64,000 bases of DNA from RBG-13-51-18 sp050014095 (GCA_050014095.1 JBEKDZ010000002.1:293023-357022), one strand, 5' to 3'. Counted from the first letter of the stretch, positions 16,109 through 25,538 are shown. Notes: a model not told the origin generated them from the sequence alone. Numbers and translations are program-made.

Positions 16109-17104
16109 ATGTCTGACAATCAAATCGTCGTGAAAAATCTAACCAAGTTGTACCCTAAGGTTAAAGCCGTGGATAATGTGTCTTTTACTGTCAAGCCGGG
16201 TGAGATATTCGGGCTGCTAGGTCCCAACGGCGCCGGTAAAACCACCACCATCCGGCTGCTGATGACGCTGATAAAACCGACAGAAGGTCAAATTAATATC
16301 TTGGGCATCGACGCGCGGAGCCATCCGGAAAAAATAAGGCAGTTCTCCGGCTACGTACCGCAGGACGTCTCCATCGACTCCGACCTGACGGGCTACGAAA
16401 ATGTACTCATGTATTCCAAACTCTATGGCATACCGGGACGCGGGCGGAAGGAAGCTATCAATGAAATTCTCGACTACCTGGATATGAAGGAGAGAGCCAA
16501 AGACATGGCCGGCACATATTCCGGGGGAATGATGCGGCGGCTCGAAATAGCGCAGGCGCTGGTAAACCGACCCAAGCTGCTGTTCCTCGATGAACCGAGC
16601 ATCGGGCTGGACCCGGGCGCCAAGCGAGTTATCTGGGAGCTAATCAAGAACCTAAGGGAAGAGTTCGGCACGATAGTCTTCATCAATACCCATGATATGA
16701 TTGAGGCTGATACCCTCTGCGACCGCATCGGGATAATGGAAAAAGGCAAGCTGGTGATTATCGGCCCGCCGTCAGAACTTAAAGCAAAGGTCGGCGGTGA
16801 TGTGCTGACGATTACTTCTAAAAAGCCCGGCCTGATGGACGCGGTCAAAAAACTCGGCTACAACACGATTACCGAATCGGCCAACGGCCAAATCGATTTG
16901 CTGGTGGACAACGGTGAAAAGCTTATTCCTCAACTCGTGGAATCGCTCCAGGCCAAGGGCATCGAGGTCGAATCGGTATCCTTAAAGAAACCCACGCTAG
17001 ATGACGTTTTTCTTAAGTACACCGGCGCCCGGATAGAATCCGAGGATTCTACCTTCAAGCAAGTCCGTCAGACGCGCCGCACCTTCAGGAGAATGAACAA
17101 ATGA
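16109..17104 (+). CDS. ABC exporter ATP-binding protein, DrrA-like
   Basis: A 331-residue ATPase with Walker A GPNGAGKTTT, signature SGGMMRRLEIA, Walker B LLFLDEPSIGLDP and H-loop NTHD. The C-terminal extension after residue 220 is typical of daunorubicin-resistance (DrrA) type exporters. With the overlapping permease and the upstream MarR regulator it likely forms an inducible efflux pump for drugs, lipids or other hydrophobic compounds. The specific substrate is unknown. Confidence 0.9.
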   Translation: MSDNQIVVKNLTKLYPKVKAVDNVSFTVKPGEIFGLLGPNGAGKTTTIRLLMTLIKPTEGQINILGIDARSHPEKIRQFSGYVPQDVSIDSDLTGYENVLMYSKLYGIPGRGRKEAINEILDYLDMKERAKDMAGTYSGGMMRRLEIAQALVNRPKLLFLDEPSIGLDPGAKRVIWELIKNLREEFGTIVFINTHDMIEADTLCDRIGIMEKGKLVIIGPPSELKAKVGGDVLTITSKKPGLMDAVKKLGYNTITESANGQIDLLVDNGEKLIPQLVESLQAKGIEVESVSLKKPTLDDVFLKYTGARIESEDSTFKQVRQTRRTFRRMNK

Positions 17105-17877
17105 CAACGGCAATAACAAGATATTTCAATAGTGTCTTCACGCTCACCGAGTTCGAGCTGCGTAAAGTTCGGCACGATACCTCCCAAATCTGGTTGAGGC
17201 TAGTACAGCCCGCACTGTGGCTACTGGTATTCGGTACGGTCTTCAGCCAGATACGCGGTATTTCGACGGGGGATTATTCCTATCTACAGTTTATGACGCC
17301 GGGCGTTCTGGCACAATCTGTAATGTTCGTGGCGATATTTTACGGCATTACCGTGGTCTGGGAGCGTGACCTGGGGCTGCTCAATAAGCTGCTTTCCACC
17401 CCGGCGCCGCGCTCGGCTATTGTGCTGGGGAAAGCCCTTTCGGCGGGGGTTAGGGGTGTTTTTCAGGCTGTTGCGGTGATGGCACTAGCCCTTATCATCA
17501 GGGTGCAGCTAACGCTCACTGTATGGAGCGTGCTAGGCGTCTTTGCCATCATCATTCTCTTCGGCATGTGCTTCGCCAGCTTGAGTATGTCCCTGGCGCC
17601 GATATTCCGCACCAGGGAGCGTATGATGGGCATCGGGCAGGCGATTACCATGCCGCTTTTCTTCGCCAGCAACGCCATTTATCCTATTTCAATGATGCCG
17701 TCCTGGCTCAAACCGATAGTCATCATCAACCCCTTAAGCTACGTGGTGGATGCCATGAGAGCACTGCTGGTGACCAATGATTTCAGTTCGCTGGGAATAG
17801 ATATCCTGGCTTTACTTGCGGCGACCATTGTCCTGGTGTCGCTCGCCAGCATCGCTTTCCGAAAGATTCTCTCCTAA
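17101..17877 (+). CDS. ABC-2 type permease, DrrB-like
   Basis: A 258-residue membrane protein with about six transmembrane segments and the ABC-2 features LQFMTPGVLAQSVMF, WERDLGLLNKLLSTPAPR and NPLSYVVDAMRAL. It overlaps the ATPase gene as ATGA, so the two are translated together as the halves of one exporter. Its 3' end converges on the Pit permease gene with 3 nt between stops. Confidence 0.9.
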   Translation: MTTAITRYFNSVFTLTEFELRKVRHDTSQIWLRLVQPALWLLVFGTVFSQIRGISTGDYSYLQFMTPGVLAQSVMFVAIFYGITVVWERDLGLLNKLLSTPAPRSAIVLGKALSAGVRGVFQAVAVMALALIIRVQLTLTVWSVLGVFAIIILFGMCFASLSMSLAPIFRTRERMMGIGQAITMPLFFASNAIYPISMMPSWLKPIVIINPLSYVVDAMRALLVTNDFSSLGIDILALLAATIVLVSLASIAFRKILS

Positions 17878-17880
17878 CAG

Positions 17881-18891
17881 CTAGATAAACAGGTGGATTA
17901 AGTAATAAATTGCCAATCCGATGATGCCCGCGGCCGGGATTGTGAAAATCCACGCCCAGACAATCCGCAGCGTTACGCCCCACCTTACCGCCGAAAGCCT
18001 ATTAACCGACCCCACGCCCGATATCGCCCCGGTGATAACGTGAGTAGTGCTGACGGGGATACTTAGATAAGTGGACAAGAAAATACTTGACGCAGCGGCA
18101 GACTCGGCGCAAAAGCCATCAATGGGTCTTAACTTAGTTATCTTTTGCCCCATCGTTTTAACGATACGCCAGCCTCCCGTGAGCGTGCCCGTGGCAATAG
18201 CGGCATGGGCGCTAAGGACAACCCACAAAGGTACATTGAACTCCGGGCTTATTCCACCGGCAACGAGAAGACTAGCAATGATACCCATTGTCTTCTGTGC
18301 GTCGTTGCCGCCATGGCCCAGGCTGAATGCCGCCGCCGAGAAAATCTGGGCTACGCGCGACCATTTATCGATGTTCGTGGGATTCTGTTTATAGACAATC
18401 CAGGTAGTGAGAATCTTTAAAATATAACCTAGAACAAGACCGATTAAAGGCGCGACGATGAGAAAGACAAGTGTCCTTGTCCAGCTGTTAGTCCAGCCAC
18501 CGTCGGTAATAATAGCACTGAAACCGCCTTTGGCGATGGCAGCGCCGGCATAGCCCCCGATTAACGCATGGGAAGAGCTGGAGGGCAAACCTAAATACCA
18601 GGTAATAAGATTCCAGGCAATCGCGCCGATGAGACCCGCCAGAATGACGGTGGGGGTAACGACATTTATATCCACCATCCCCTTGCCGATAGTCGCCGCC
18701 ACGCCGGTGTGGAAGATGAGGAAAGCAATGAAATTAAAAAATGCCGCCCAGGCAACCGCCTGTCGGGGTGATAATACTCTAGTGGAAACGACGGTGGAAA
18801 TGGAGTTGGCGGCATCGTGCATGCCGTTGGTAAAATCAAAAATAAGGGCGATAGCGATGATTGGTACAATTAAATAAAGACTTGTTTCCAT
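17881..18891 (-). CDS. Inorganic phosphate transporter, Pit family
   Basis: A 336-residue PiT permease with about ten membrane helices. The two duplicated signatures are visible: FDFTNGMHDAANSISTVVST near the N-terminus and SLGHGGNDAQKTMGII in the second half. It imports phosphate (as metal phosphate) with protons or sodium. I set the start at the ATG at 18891 (METSLY); the longer frame adds 15 residues lacking family similarity. No PhoU-like partner (DUF47) is adjacent, which is unusual because pit genes are often paired with one. Confidence 0.9.
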   Translation of the reverse strand: METSLYLIVPIIAIALIFDFTNGMHDAANSISTVVSTRVLSPRQAVAWAAFFNFIAFLIFHTGVAATIGKGMVDINVVTPTVILAGLIGAIAWNLITWYLGLPSSSSHALIGGYAGAAIAKGGFSAIITDGGWTNSWTRTLVFLIVAPLIGLVLGYILKILTTWIVYKQNPTNIDKWSRVAQIFSAAAFSLGHGGNDAQKTMGIIASLLVAGGISPEFNVPLWVVLSAHAAIATGTLTGGWRIVKTMGQKITKLRPIDGFCAESAAASSIFLSTYLSIPVSTTHVITGAISGVGSVNRLSAVRWGVTLRIVWAWIFTIPAAGIIGLAIYYLIHLFI

Positions 18892-18981
18892 TAAAATCTC
18901 TAGCGTATCACCCGGTACCAGCCCTATTATACACAATTATTAGCAACTTTACGAAAAGGTTCCGTTTACATTTGGTTTTGT

Positions 18982-19250
18982 TGACGCCTTACCCCCTTGC
19001 CCTTCAGGGTGAACCTTCAGGATGAACCCCCTCTCCAAACGGGGCATTTCATTGAAGCAGCGTAAATTTGTTTGGAGAGGGGGTGTTAATAAGAGGGGGC
19101 TGCGCCCCCTCTCTGCACTTACTCCTGCTATAAAGGTGAAAGGGAATAGCTTGCGGAGAGGGGCGCTAGCCCCTCTCTACTAAACCTCCCCCTCTCAAAC
19201 CAATGAAAAATCGAGCCTGGGGGAAAATCGGTTTGAGAGGGGGATAAAGG
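18982..19250. repeat. Double GC-rich hairpin repeat
   Basis: The 498-base gap 18892-19389 holds repeats and a promoter but no gene. One unit pairs CCCCCTCTCCAAAC with GTTTGGAGAGGGGG and contains GGGGGCTGCGCCCCC; the second pairs CCCCCTCTCAAACC with GGTTTGAGAGGGGG and contains GAGAGGGGCGCTAGCCCCTC. Similar units occur near 44.3, 47.5 and 52.4 kb. CTTCAGGGTGAACCTTCAGG at 19006-19027 is a short direct repeat also seen near 52.15 kb. Confidence 0.8.
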
Positions 19251-19320
19251 AGGTGAGTATTTATACAACCAAATGCAAATAATACCAAGAAAAACCGCCT
19301 TTTCAAAATCAAGACAGGTC

Positions 19321-19329
19321 TGCTATACT
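19321..19329 (+). promoter_or_regulatory. Extended -10 promoter of ligase-like gene
   Basis: TGCTATACT, followed by a leader of roughly 54 nt to the ATG at 19390. Confidence 0.5.
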
Positions 19330-19389
19330 GGTCATATCCCGAGTAATTATCCGGTATCTAAGCGCTACTAAGGCTGGATAATCGTTAAG

Positions 19390-20943
19390 ATGCTAGAAAA
19401 ATCTATGAATTTAAGGTCGCTACTGGAGAATACATCCAAACGCGCCGGTGCTAAGACTGCTATTATCTCCGGCGAACGGCGCGTCACCTTCGCCAGCCTT
19501 GAGGCAGACTCTAACCGGTTCGCCCAGGCGCTGCTTAAGCTGGGGGTAAAAAGGGGCGACCGGGTGGCGATGCTGCAAAACAGCAGCCCTGAATTCGTCG
19601 TCGTTTTTTTCGGCATCATGAAAGTCGGGGGCATCGCCGTGCCGCTGGATACCCGCTATGTCACCGACGAGCTGGTAAGCCTCGGCAACGACTGCACACC
19701 CAAAGTTGTAGTGAGTGAAAACATTTTACTTGAGCCGCTACTCAAAGCGCTGCCCAAATGTCCATCCATCAAGCATATTATTACCGTCGGCGATAGTGCG
19801 GCAGAAAAGTTCATCAGCTACGAGAAAATCATAGCGGAAAATGCGCCTAAACCCACCAAAGTTAATATCAACCCGGATGATATCGCCATTATTTCATATA
19901 CCGGCGGACCCACCTATCACCCACACGGCGTTGCTATCTCGCACCGAAGTATGGTTACCGAGGTTATCAGCTCCGTCGAGACCTTCGAGCAGACAGAAAA
20001 CGATGTGTTTATGCTATTTGCCCTGCCGATGTACCACCAGTTCGGATTGACGGCTGTGCTTCTAGCTTCGATTTATACCGGCAATACGATAGTCACCGTA
20101 CCGGGCACGGGACGGTCCATCGAAAGCTTTATGGAAGCCGTCGCCCGGGAAAAAGGCACCGTCTATTGCGGCGTCCCCTATATCTACTCCCTAATGATAA
20201 ATGTCGCCCGGCGTTTAGGTATCAAACACGACCTTAGTTCCTTGCGGCTCCTCGCTAGCGGCGGCGCGCCCCTGGAGCCTATCGTCATCAATCAATTCAA
20301 GCGATACTACGGCATGGATATCCGCGATATTTACGGTCAAACGGAGTCCATCTGCCACTGCACCGTCATGCCCATCCACGGTACTGGCAGGATAGGCTCA
20401 TCGGGAAAAACCTTACGCTGCTGGGAGATGAAAATCTTCGACGAAAACGATAACGAACTGCCGCCCGGCCGCGAAGGCGAGATAGTCCTGCGGGGTCCAG
20501 TGATGAGCAGCTTCTGGAACCAGCCCCAAGAAACTGCAGAAGTCTTGAGAAACGGCTGGCTCCATACCGGCGATATCGGCTGGATGGATGAAGAGGGCTA
20601 CCTTTTTATCACCGCCCGCAAAAGGAGGATGCTCGTCCTGAAGGGACAAAATATCTTCCCCAGTGATATCGAGGCGGTGCTGGAAACCCATCCTAAAGTG
20701 GCGGAGGCGCGGATAATGGGGACAATAGACCTGGTGCGGGGGGAGACGATTAAAGCATTGATACGTTTAAAAGCCGGACAGCAAGCCACCGAGCAGGAAA
20801 TAAGGCAGTACTGCCAGGGTCGGCTGGCTGACTATAAGCTGCCGCGAGAAATCGCCTTTATTGATGTTATGCCGGAGGTGATACCCCTATGGCGTCGCCG
20901 GCAATATACCGAAGCCGACGCTAAGCTAGCAGCACTAGACTAG
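19390..20943 (+). CDS. Acyl-CoA synthetase-like (ANL superfamily) with degenerate motifs
   Basis: A 517-residue AMP-forming ligase-like protein. The fold is well supported: SGGAPLEP, DIRDIYGQTESICHC, GWLHTGDIGWMDEEGYLFI and RMLVLKGQNIFPSDIEAVL are standard core motifs. Two catalytic motifs are unusual. The P-loop, normally TSGTTGxPKG, reads SYTGGPTYHPHG and lacks the lysine. The C-terminal motif with the adenylation lysine (PxxxxGKI) reads VIPLWRRRQ. It may be inactive, work only in thioester transfer or use a different mechanism. Its last 23 bases overlap the convergent DUF5658-like gene. A decayed copy of its 3' end lies 0.8 kb downstream. Confidence 0.8.
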   Translation: MLEKSMNLRSLLENTSKRAGAKTAIISGERRVTFASLEADSNRFAQALLKLGVKRGDRVAMLQNSSPEFVVVFFGIMKVGGIAVPLDTRYVTDELVSLGNDCTPKVVVSENILLEPLLKALPKCPSIKHIITVGDSAAEKFISYEKIIAENAPKPTKVNINPDDIAIISYTGGPTYHPHGVAISHRSMVTEVISSVETFEQTENDVFMLFALPMYHQFGLTAVLLASIYTGNTIVTVPGTGRSIESFMEAVAREKGTVYCGVPYIYSLMINVARRLGIKHDLSSLRLLASGGAPLEPIVINQFKRYYGMDIRDIYGQTESICHCTVMPIHGTGRIGSSGKTLRCWEMKIFDENDNELPPGREGEIVLRGPVMSSFWNQPQETAEVLRNGWLHTGDIGWMDEEGYLFITARKRRMLVLKGQNIFPSDIEAVLETHPKVAEARIMGTIDLVRGETIKALIRLKAGQQATEQEIRQYCQGRLADYKLPREIAFIDVMPEVIPLWRRRQYTEADAKLAALD

Positions 20944-21445
20944 CGTTCCAGAGCACTATCGCCCCATATCCAACCACGGCAATCCAGGTGGCGATTCTAC
21001 CTAACTTTGGGAAACGCCGGTGGACATCCCATAAAAGTACCGCACAGATAAGCGCGCCAACTGTTTTTATTATCATAAAGCCGGGCTGGCCCACCAGCGG
21101 CGCGATAAATGTATTCGCTTCGTTCACTTTCCCGCTCGGCACGAAATACTGCGTCAGTAGCGCATCCATGATAATGAACAACACCAGTAACGCGAGTGGA
21201 ATATTTATTTTCTTCAGTATTTTTTTGTTAATATCTTTACTAATAGTTTCTGATGTTATTGTGATTTTTTTGTTTTTACCTGTTGCTTGTTTGATTAACA
21301 GCAATCCCAATATCAAACCAGCGACAATAAATACTATTGATAAGACTAAAGCTGCTAGGGTATGGCCAAAAAAATTTAACACCCCAGCAAATCCATTTAC
21401 TAATAAAAAAGAAACTACGGCAGATATTGGTAACACTTTTCGCAT
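20921..21445 (-). CDS. DUF5658-like membrane protein, copy 1
   Basis: A 174-residue membrane protein with two N-terminal and three C-terminal predicted helices. The C-terminal half has ALLTQYFVPSGKVNEAN and GQPGFMIIKTVGALICAV, a DxLLT...G..EAN pattern resembling DUF5658. Function unknown. It is a paralogue of the gene at 21727-22059, with about 70 near-identical C-terminal residues; this copy has an extra N-terminal pair of helices and a charged linker. A TTGACA-TAAAAT promoter lies 6 nt before the ATG. Confidence 0.7.
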   Translation of the reverse strand: MRKVLPISAVVSFLLVNGFAGVLNFFGHTLAALVLSIVFIVAGLILGLLLIKQATGKNKKITITSETISKDINKKILKKINIPLALLVLFIIMDALLTQYFVPSGKVNEANTFIAPLVGQPGFMIIKTVGALICAVLLWDVHRRFPKLGRIATWIAVVGYGAIVLWNASLVLLA

Positions 21446-21451
21446 GTCTTT

Positions 21452-21479
21452 ATTTTACTATTTCGGTATACTATGTCAA
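21452..21479 (-). promoter_or_regulatory. Promoter of DUF5658-like copy 1, leaderless type
   Basis: TTGACA (21479-21474), a 16-nt spacer and TAAAAT (21457-21452) on the minus strand, ending 6 nt before the ATG at 21445. Confidence 0.6.
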
Positions 21480-21596
21480 GAAATAGTCCCAAAATGGTAA
21501 TTATCTTCCGTCTGGTCTTTTGCACTTTTTAGCCACGTCCAACATTTTAAATTTGTTCTCAGCAGCGACTTACTATTTTTAACGATGATATTCAGT

Positions 21597-21749
21597 ACTG
21601 AAGGCAAGATACGAAATAGTGATCGTAGTACATCCGGTTTACTCAAGTTCCCCATAATAGTCTTCGTGTATACAATGCCATCACTAATACCAATCTGGCG
21701 GCGTGTAAAGTATATCGAAGCTGATGCTAAGCTAGCAGCACTAGACTAG
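21597..21749 (+). pseudogene. Decayed 3' end of a duplicated ligase gene
   Basis: Read in one plus-strand frame, this stretch gives TE..IR, then MPSLIPIWRRVKYIEADAK and ends LAALD-stop. It lines up with the last 50 residues of the ligase at 19390-20943 (TEQEIR.., MPEVIPLWRRRQYTEADAK, LAALD). The remnant lies next to the second DUF5658-like gene exactly as the intact ligase end lies next to the first. Upstream of 21597 I see no further similarity; 21480-21596 appears to be AT-rich decay. Confidence 0.75.
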
Positions 21750-22059
21750 CGTTCCAGAGCACAATTGCCCCATATCCTACCACGGCAATCCAGGTGGCGA
21801 TTACACCTACTCTGGGGAAACGCCGGTGAACATCCCATAAAAGTACCGCGCAGATAAGCGCACCGACTATTTTCAATATCATAAAGCCGGGCTGGCCCAC
21901 CAGCGGCTCGATAAACGGATTCGCTTCATTCACTTTTCCGCTCGGTACGAAATATTGTGTCAGCAGCGCGTCCAGTACAATTAGCGACACCAGCGTTGCG
22001 AGAAGATACAGTATCTTCTTATTGCTGGACTCCGATATCTTTTTGAAGAACTTGGACAT
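21727..22059 (-). CDS. DUF5658-like membrane protein, copy 2
   Basis: A 110-residue protein with three predicted helices, nearly identical at its C-terminus to the protein at 20921-21445. It lacks the first two helices of that paralogue. Its stop overlaps the decayed ligase remnant on the other strand. It follows the lipid kinase gene by 17 nt, so it may be the last gene of that transcription unit. Function unknown. Confidence 0.7.
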   Translation of the reverse strand: MSKFFKKISESSNKKILYLLATLVSLIVLDALLTQYFVPSGKVNEANPFIEPLVGQPGFMILKIVGALICAVLLWDVHRRFPRVGVIATWIAVVGYGAIVLWNASLVLLA

Positions 22060-22076
22060 GGCTGGCTAAAACTCCG

Positions 22077-22994
22077 CTAAATGATAATATTTAGGGCTGC
22101 CGGCAAAATACGAAAGCGGGCGGGAACCTCACCGAGCAGCTCGCCGTCAGCCTGCAAATATAGCCTTTCGCCTAGCGATTTTACCTCTATCTCTTTGGCT
22201 TTCTTCGCAGCCACCTTGGGATGCGTTAGGTGCGTGCCTTTATAAATACGCGGCAGCGACCGGAGCAGGTCAGGTTTGCTGACATCGCCGATAATCATGA
22301 CATCCAGCAGTCCATCTGCCAGGTCGGCCTGAGGAGCGGTAAACATGCCCCCACCGCCATATTTCCCGTTGTTCATAATGACCGTGCAGACCCGCCTTTC
22401 CTCCACTTTGCCATCCACCACGAGAGAAATTTTGTGATTCCGGTACGAAAGGAGGGTAGTCAACAAGCCCATGAGATAGGAGGGGAAGGCGCCCAATTTC
22501 TTGAACTGCTGCGTGGTGCGGCGCACGATTTCCGCGTCAAAACCCATACCGGCAAAGTTCACGAAGAGTCGCTCCGCCCTACCCCCGTTTTTAGCGTATT
22601 CCACAATACCGAGGTCGACGGTGCGTTGCCTCGGCTGGAGAAAACAACGGCAGGCATCCTCAAAATTGCGGGAGATGCCGGTGGTGCGGATATAATCGCT
22701 GCCAGTGCCGGTGCTGACGATGCCCAGCAGATTATCGCTAATGTTGCCGGAGGCATATAAGCCGTTGACAACCTCATGAATGGTGCCGTCGCCGCCGACA
22801 GATATCACCATATCGTAGCCCTTTTTCGCGGCTATTTTGGCAAGCTCGATGGCATGGCCCGGCGCCTCGGTAATAGTATGCTCGAAGCGTAACCCATGGC
22901 CCTTGAAGATGCTCATTATCCGCGGCCAGAGTCGGCCCGTTTTGCCGGCTCCGGCGGCGGGATTAACGATGATATTAGCGTATTTGGAACTCAA
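22077..22994 (-). CDS. Diacylglycerol/lipid kinase family protein
   Basis: A 305-residue YegS/DgkB-type kinase. NIIVNPAAGAGKTGR is the N-terminal motif, VISVGGDGTIHEVVNGL is the nucleotide-binding GGDGT loop, and VSTGTGSDYIRTTGI follows. It phosphorylates a lipid such as diacylglycerol at the inner membrane face. The start is TTG with an AAGGAG site, after a leader of about 40 nt from a TGGTATACT promoter. It lies downstream of recG but appears to have its own promoter. Confidence 0.88.
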   Translation of the reverse strand: MSSKYANIIVNPAAGAGKTGRLWPRIMSIFKGHGLRFEHTITEAPGHAIELAKIAAKKGYDMVISVGGDGTIHEVVNGLYASGNISDNLLGIVSTGTGSDYIRTTGISRNFEDACRCFLQPRQRTVDLGIVEYAKNGGRAERLFVNFAGMGFDAEIVRRTTQQFKKLGAFPSYLMGLLTTLLSYRNHKISLVVDGKVEERRVCTVIMNNGKYGGGGMFTAPQADLADGLLDVMIIGDVSKPDLLRSLPRIYKGTHLTHPKVAAKKAKEIEVKSLGERLYLQADGELLGEVPARFRILPAALNIII

Positions 22995-23043
22995 TAAGAC
23001 TCCTTGAACGGGAACGTTATTAGGTTAAATTTTTAACCGCTAG

Positions 23044-23052
23044 AGTATACCA
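23044..23052 (-). promoter_or_regulatory. Extended -10 promoter of lipid kinase gene
   Basis: TGGTATACT on the minus strand, about 50 nt before the TTG start at 22994. Confidence 0.5.
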
Positions 23053-23081
23053 CAGATTATCTGACAAAACAAAATTTATTT

Positions 23082-25538
23082 TTAGCTCCACTCGCCGGCA
23101 TTAGACCAGACGCGTGCCATCTCCTGCGCCAGCAGCTTATGCTCCACCTTTTCCATAGCCGGGTCGGTTTTAAACATATCCATCGCTTCTTTACGTGCCA
23201 GCTCCAGGAGAGCAATATCGGACATTTTAGCCATGCGCAGGTCGGGCAAACCGCTCTGACGCGTGCCGAAGAACTCGCCGGGACCCCGCATTCTTAAGTC
23301 CTCTTCAGCCAGCTTGAAGCCGTCATAGGTATTTTCTATTATGTCAAGCCGCAGTCGTCCCACTTCGGAGGGATTTTCTGCCAGCAGCATGCAGTAGCTC
23401 TGCTCTTTGCCCCGTCCAACCCGACCCCGGAACTGGTGGAGCTGGGATAAACCGAAGCGGTCGGCGCTTTCTATCAACATGACCGTGGCGTTAGGAATAT
23501 CGATGCCTACCTCGATGACCGGAGTCGAAACAAGGATATCCAGCCTGCCGGCGCGGAACTCCTCCATGACCGTGTCCTTATCCGCCGAAGCTAGCCTGCC
23601 GTGTAATAAGCCCACCTTTAAATCAGAGAACACTTCACGAGATAAACGCTCGTATTCGACCACCGCCGCCTGCGCCGCGATAACTTCCGATTCTTCTATC
23701 AGGGGACAAAGGATGAAAGCCTGGCGTCGCTCGCCCACCTGCTTGCGTACGAAGGCATAGGCGTTTTCGCGCTGCTCCGGCTTGAGCCACTTCGTCTTTA
23801 CCGTCTGGCGACCCGGCGGCAACTCGCTAATCACTGAAAGGTCGAGGTCGCCGTAGAGGGTTAAAGCAAGGGTGCGTGGTATCGGGGTGGCGGTCATCAC
23901 CAGCATATGTGGATTGAAGCCCTTTTCCCGCAGCGCCGAACGCTGCTCCACGCCGAAGCGGTGCTGTTCATCAACAACGGCCAACCCAAGATTAGCGAAC
24001 TCCAGTCCCTTCTGTACCAGCGCGTGCGTGCCGATAACGATATCAATATCGCCAGCCTGCACTTGCTGCTGGATTTTCTTTTTGCCCGCCTGCTTGATAT
24101 CGCCGATGAGCAGCGCTATATTAAGCGGATTATCTAAAATGCCTTTATAGCTGCGGCAATAGCCCTCTCCTTCTTCCTTCCCCAGTTTGGCAAGCAATTG
24201 GCAGATGGTGGCGAAATGCTGCTCGGCGAGGATTTCTGTGGGCGCCATGAAAGCACCCTGCAAGCCGTTAGCCGCCGCCATCAACAAAGCTGCAGCAGCC
24301 ACCACCGTTTTACCGCTGCCGACCTCGCCCTGCAGGAGACGGCACATCGGTATCGATTTAGCTAAGTCCGCTTTTATCTCCTGAAGGACCTTAGTCTGGG
24401 CGGACGTCAGTGTAAACGGCAGCGACGTCAGGAACTTGGTCAATAATGTTTCCTTTATTTCTAAGGGCGTGCCCGGCTTCGTCTCCTGAAATTCTCGCTT
24501 CCTGCTCATTACGCCGAGCTGTAAAAGGAAAAGCTCATCGAAGGCGAGGCGGGTCCGCGCCTTATCCTTGGACTCTTCATTATCAGGGTAATGCGCCTGG
24601 CTGATAGCTGAAGGCAACTCGAGGAAATTAAGTCTTTGTCGCAATTCAGCCGGCAGAAAATCAATTAGCTGTCCTGCCCACCGGTCGATAAATTCCTTCA
24701 TCAGCCGCCTGACCTGCCGGGGACGCAAGCCACTGGTTAGCGGATAGAGCGGCACCAAACGCGCCGTATGGACGAGGTCCTGACCTTCCATAAGCTCCCA
24801 TTCCGGCGACATGAATACATGGCGTCCCTTGAAAAGACTGACCTTGCCGCTGATGATTACTCGGGCGTTGGTGGGCAGCGACTTTACCAGATAGGGCTGG
24901 TTGAACCAAACGACGCGGATATTGCCCGTCTCGTCGCCGACGATAGCCTCGGCGCTACGGCGTCCACCGGGGCGGGTCTCCTGCGCCTGCCAGACATTAG
25001 CGATAATGGTTTGCTCTTCCCCCTCTACAAGCTGCGAAATAGTCTTTAACTTGCTGTAGTCGAGGTGGCGGTGGGGGAAGAAATAAAGCAGGTCACGCAC
25101 CGTTTTCACGCCCAGCTTGCCGAACTTGGCCGTGAGAGCGGTACTGATGCCTTTTACGACCGTTATCGGGGCGTCTAATGCCGCCGGCACAGAGGCCGGC
25201 GGAGCTACCTTTTTTTTCGTAACAGGATTTTTTTTCTTAAGGGTGGATGATGTTGGTGTTTTAGGGGGCGGGACAACGTTATCTTTACCCTCTAAATCCC
25301 CCAGGAATTTCAAGACGTCCTGCATCCAGGCGGTACGCTGCTCCACGGACATGGCGGCATAGCTCGCCCTGAAAAGCTTTTGAAAACGTCCCAGTAGGCG
25401 GGGACTTTTTACTTCCTCGATGGAACCAGCGGACCAGTTTTGTAAAAATCTATCCAGTCCCCCGAAGACGGCGATATCGCTATAACCGCGCTGCCTTTCA
25501 AGGTCGAGGATTTTACGCAAAGATTCAGTGTTCATCAA
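23082..25538 (-). CDS. recG: ATP-dependent DNA helicase RecG
   Basis: An 818-residue RecG, which reverses stalled replication forks and migrates branched DNA. The wedge (OB) domain precedes helicase motifs: Walker A LLQGEVGSGKTVVAAAALL, DEQHRFGVEQR (motif II DEQH), TATPIPRTLALTLYGDLD, and VIEVGIDIPNATVMLIESADRFGLSQLHQFRGRVGRG. An N-terminal extension of about 130 residues, rich in lysine, proline and threonine near residues 95-115, precedes the conserved core. The gene follows two DegV genes and likely shares their transcript. Confidence 0.95.
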   Translation of the reverse strand: MMNTESLRKILDLERQRGYSDIAVFGGLDRFLQNWSAGSIEEVKSPRLLGRFQKLFRASYAAMSVEQRTAWMQDVLKFLGDLEGKDNVVPPPKTPTSSTLKKKNPVTKKKVAPPASVPAALDAPITVVKGISTALTAKFGKLGVKTVRDLLYFFPHRHLDYSKLKTISQLVEGEEQTIIANVWQAQETRPGGRRSAEAIVGDETGNIRVVWFNQPYLVKSLPTNARVIISGKVSLFKGRHVFMSPEWELMEGQDLVHTARLVPLYPLTSGLRPRQVRRLMKEFIDRWAGQLIDFLPAELRQRLNFLELPSAISQAHYPDNEESKDKARTRLAFDELFLLQLGVMSRKREFQETKPGTPLEIKETLLTKFLTSLPFTLTSAQTKVLQEIKADLAKSIPMCRLLQGEVGSGKTVVAAAALLMAAANGLQGAFMAPTEILAEQHFATICQLLAKLGKEEGEGYCRSYKGILDNPLNIALLIGDIKQAGKKKIQQQVQAGDIDIVIGTHALVQKGLEFANLGLAVVDEQHRFGVEQRSALREKGFNPHMLVMTATPIPRTLALTLYGDLDLSVISELPPGRQTVKTKWLKPEQRENAYAFVRKQVGERRQAFILCPLIEESEVIAAQAAVVEYERLSREVFSDLKVGLLHGRLASADKDTVMEEFRAGRLDILVSTPVIEVGIDIPNATVMLIESADRFGLSQLHQFRGRVGRGKEQSYCMLLAENPSEVGRLRLDIIENTYDGFKLAEEDLRMRGPGEFFGTRQSGLPDLRMAKMSDIALLELARKEAMDMFKTDPAMEKVEHKLLAQEMARVWSNAGEWS

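Noticed and set aside
18982..19250. Repeat cluster as a possible CRISPR array
   Set aside because: The units are palindromic, differ from each other and lack regular unique spacers; no cas gene is nearby.
21446..21596. AT-rich stretch between DUF5658-like genes as a small gene or tRNA
   Set aside because: No open frame with a start site and no cloverleaf pattern was found; it holds the promoter of copy 1 and decayed sequence.
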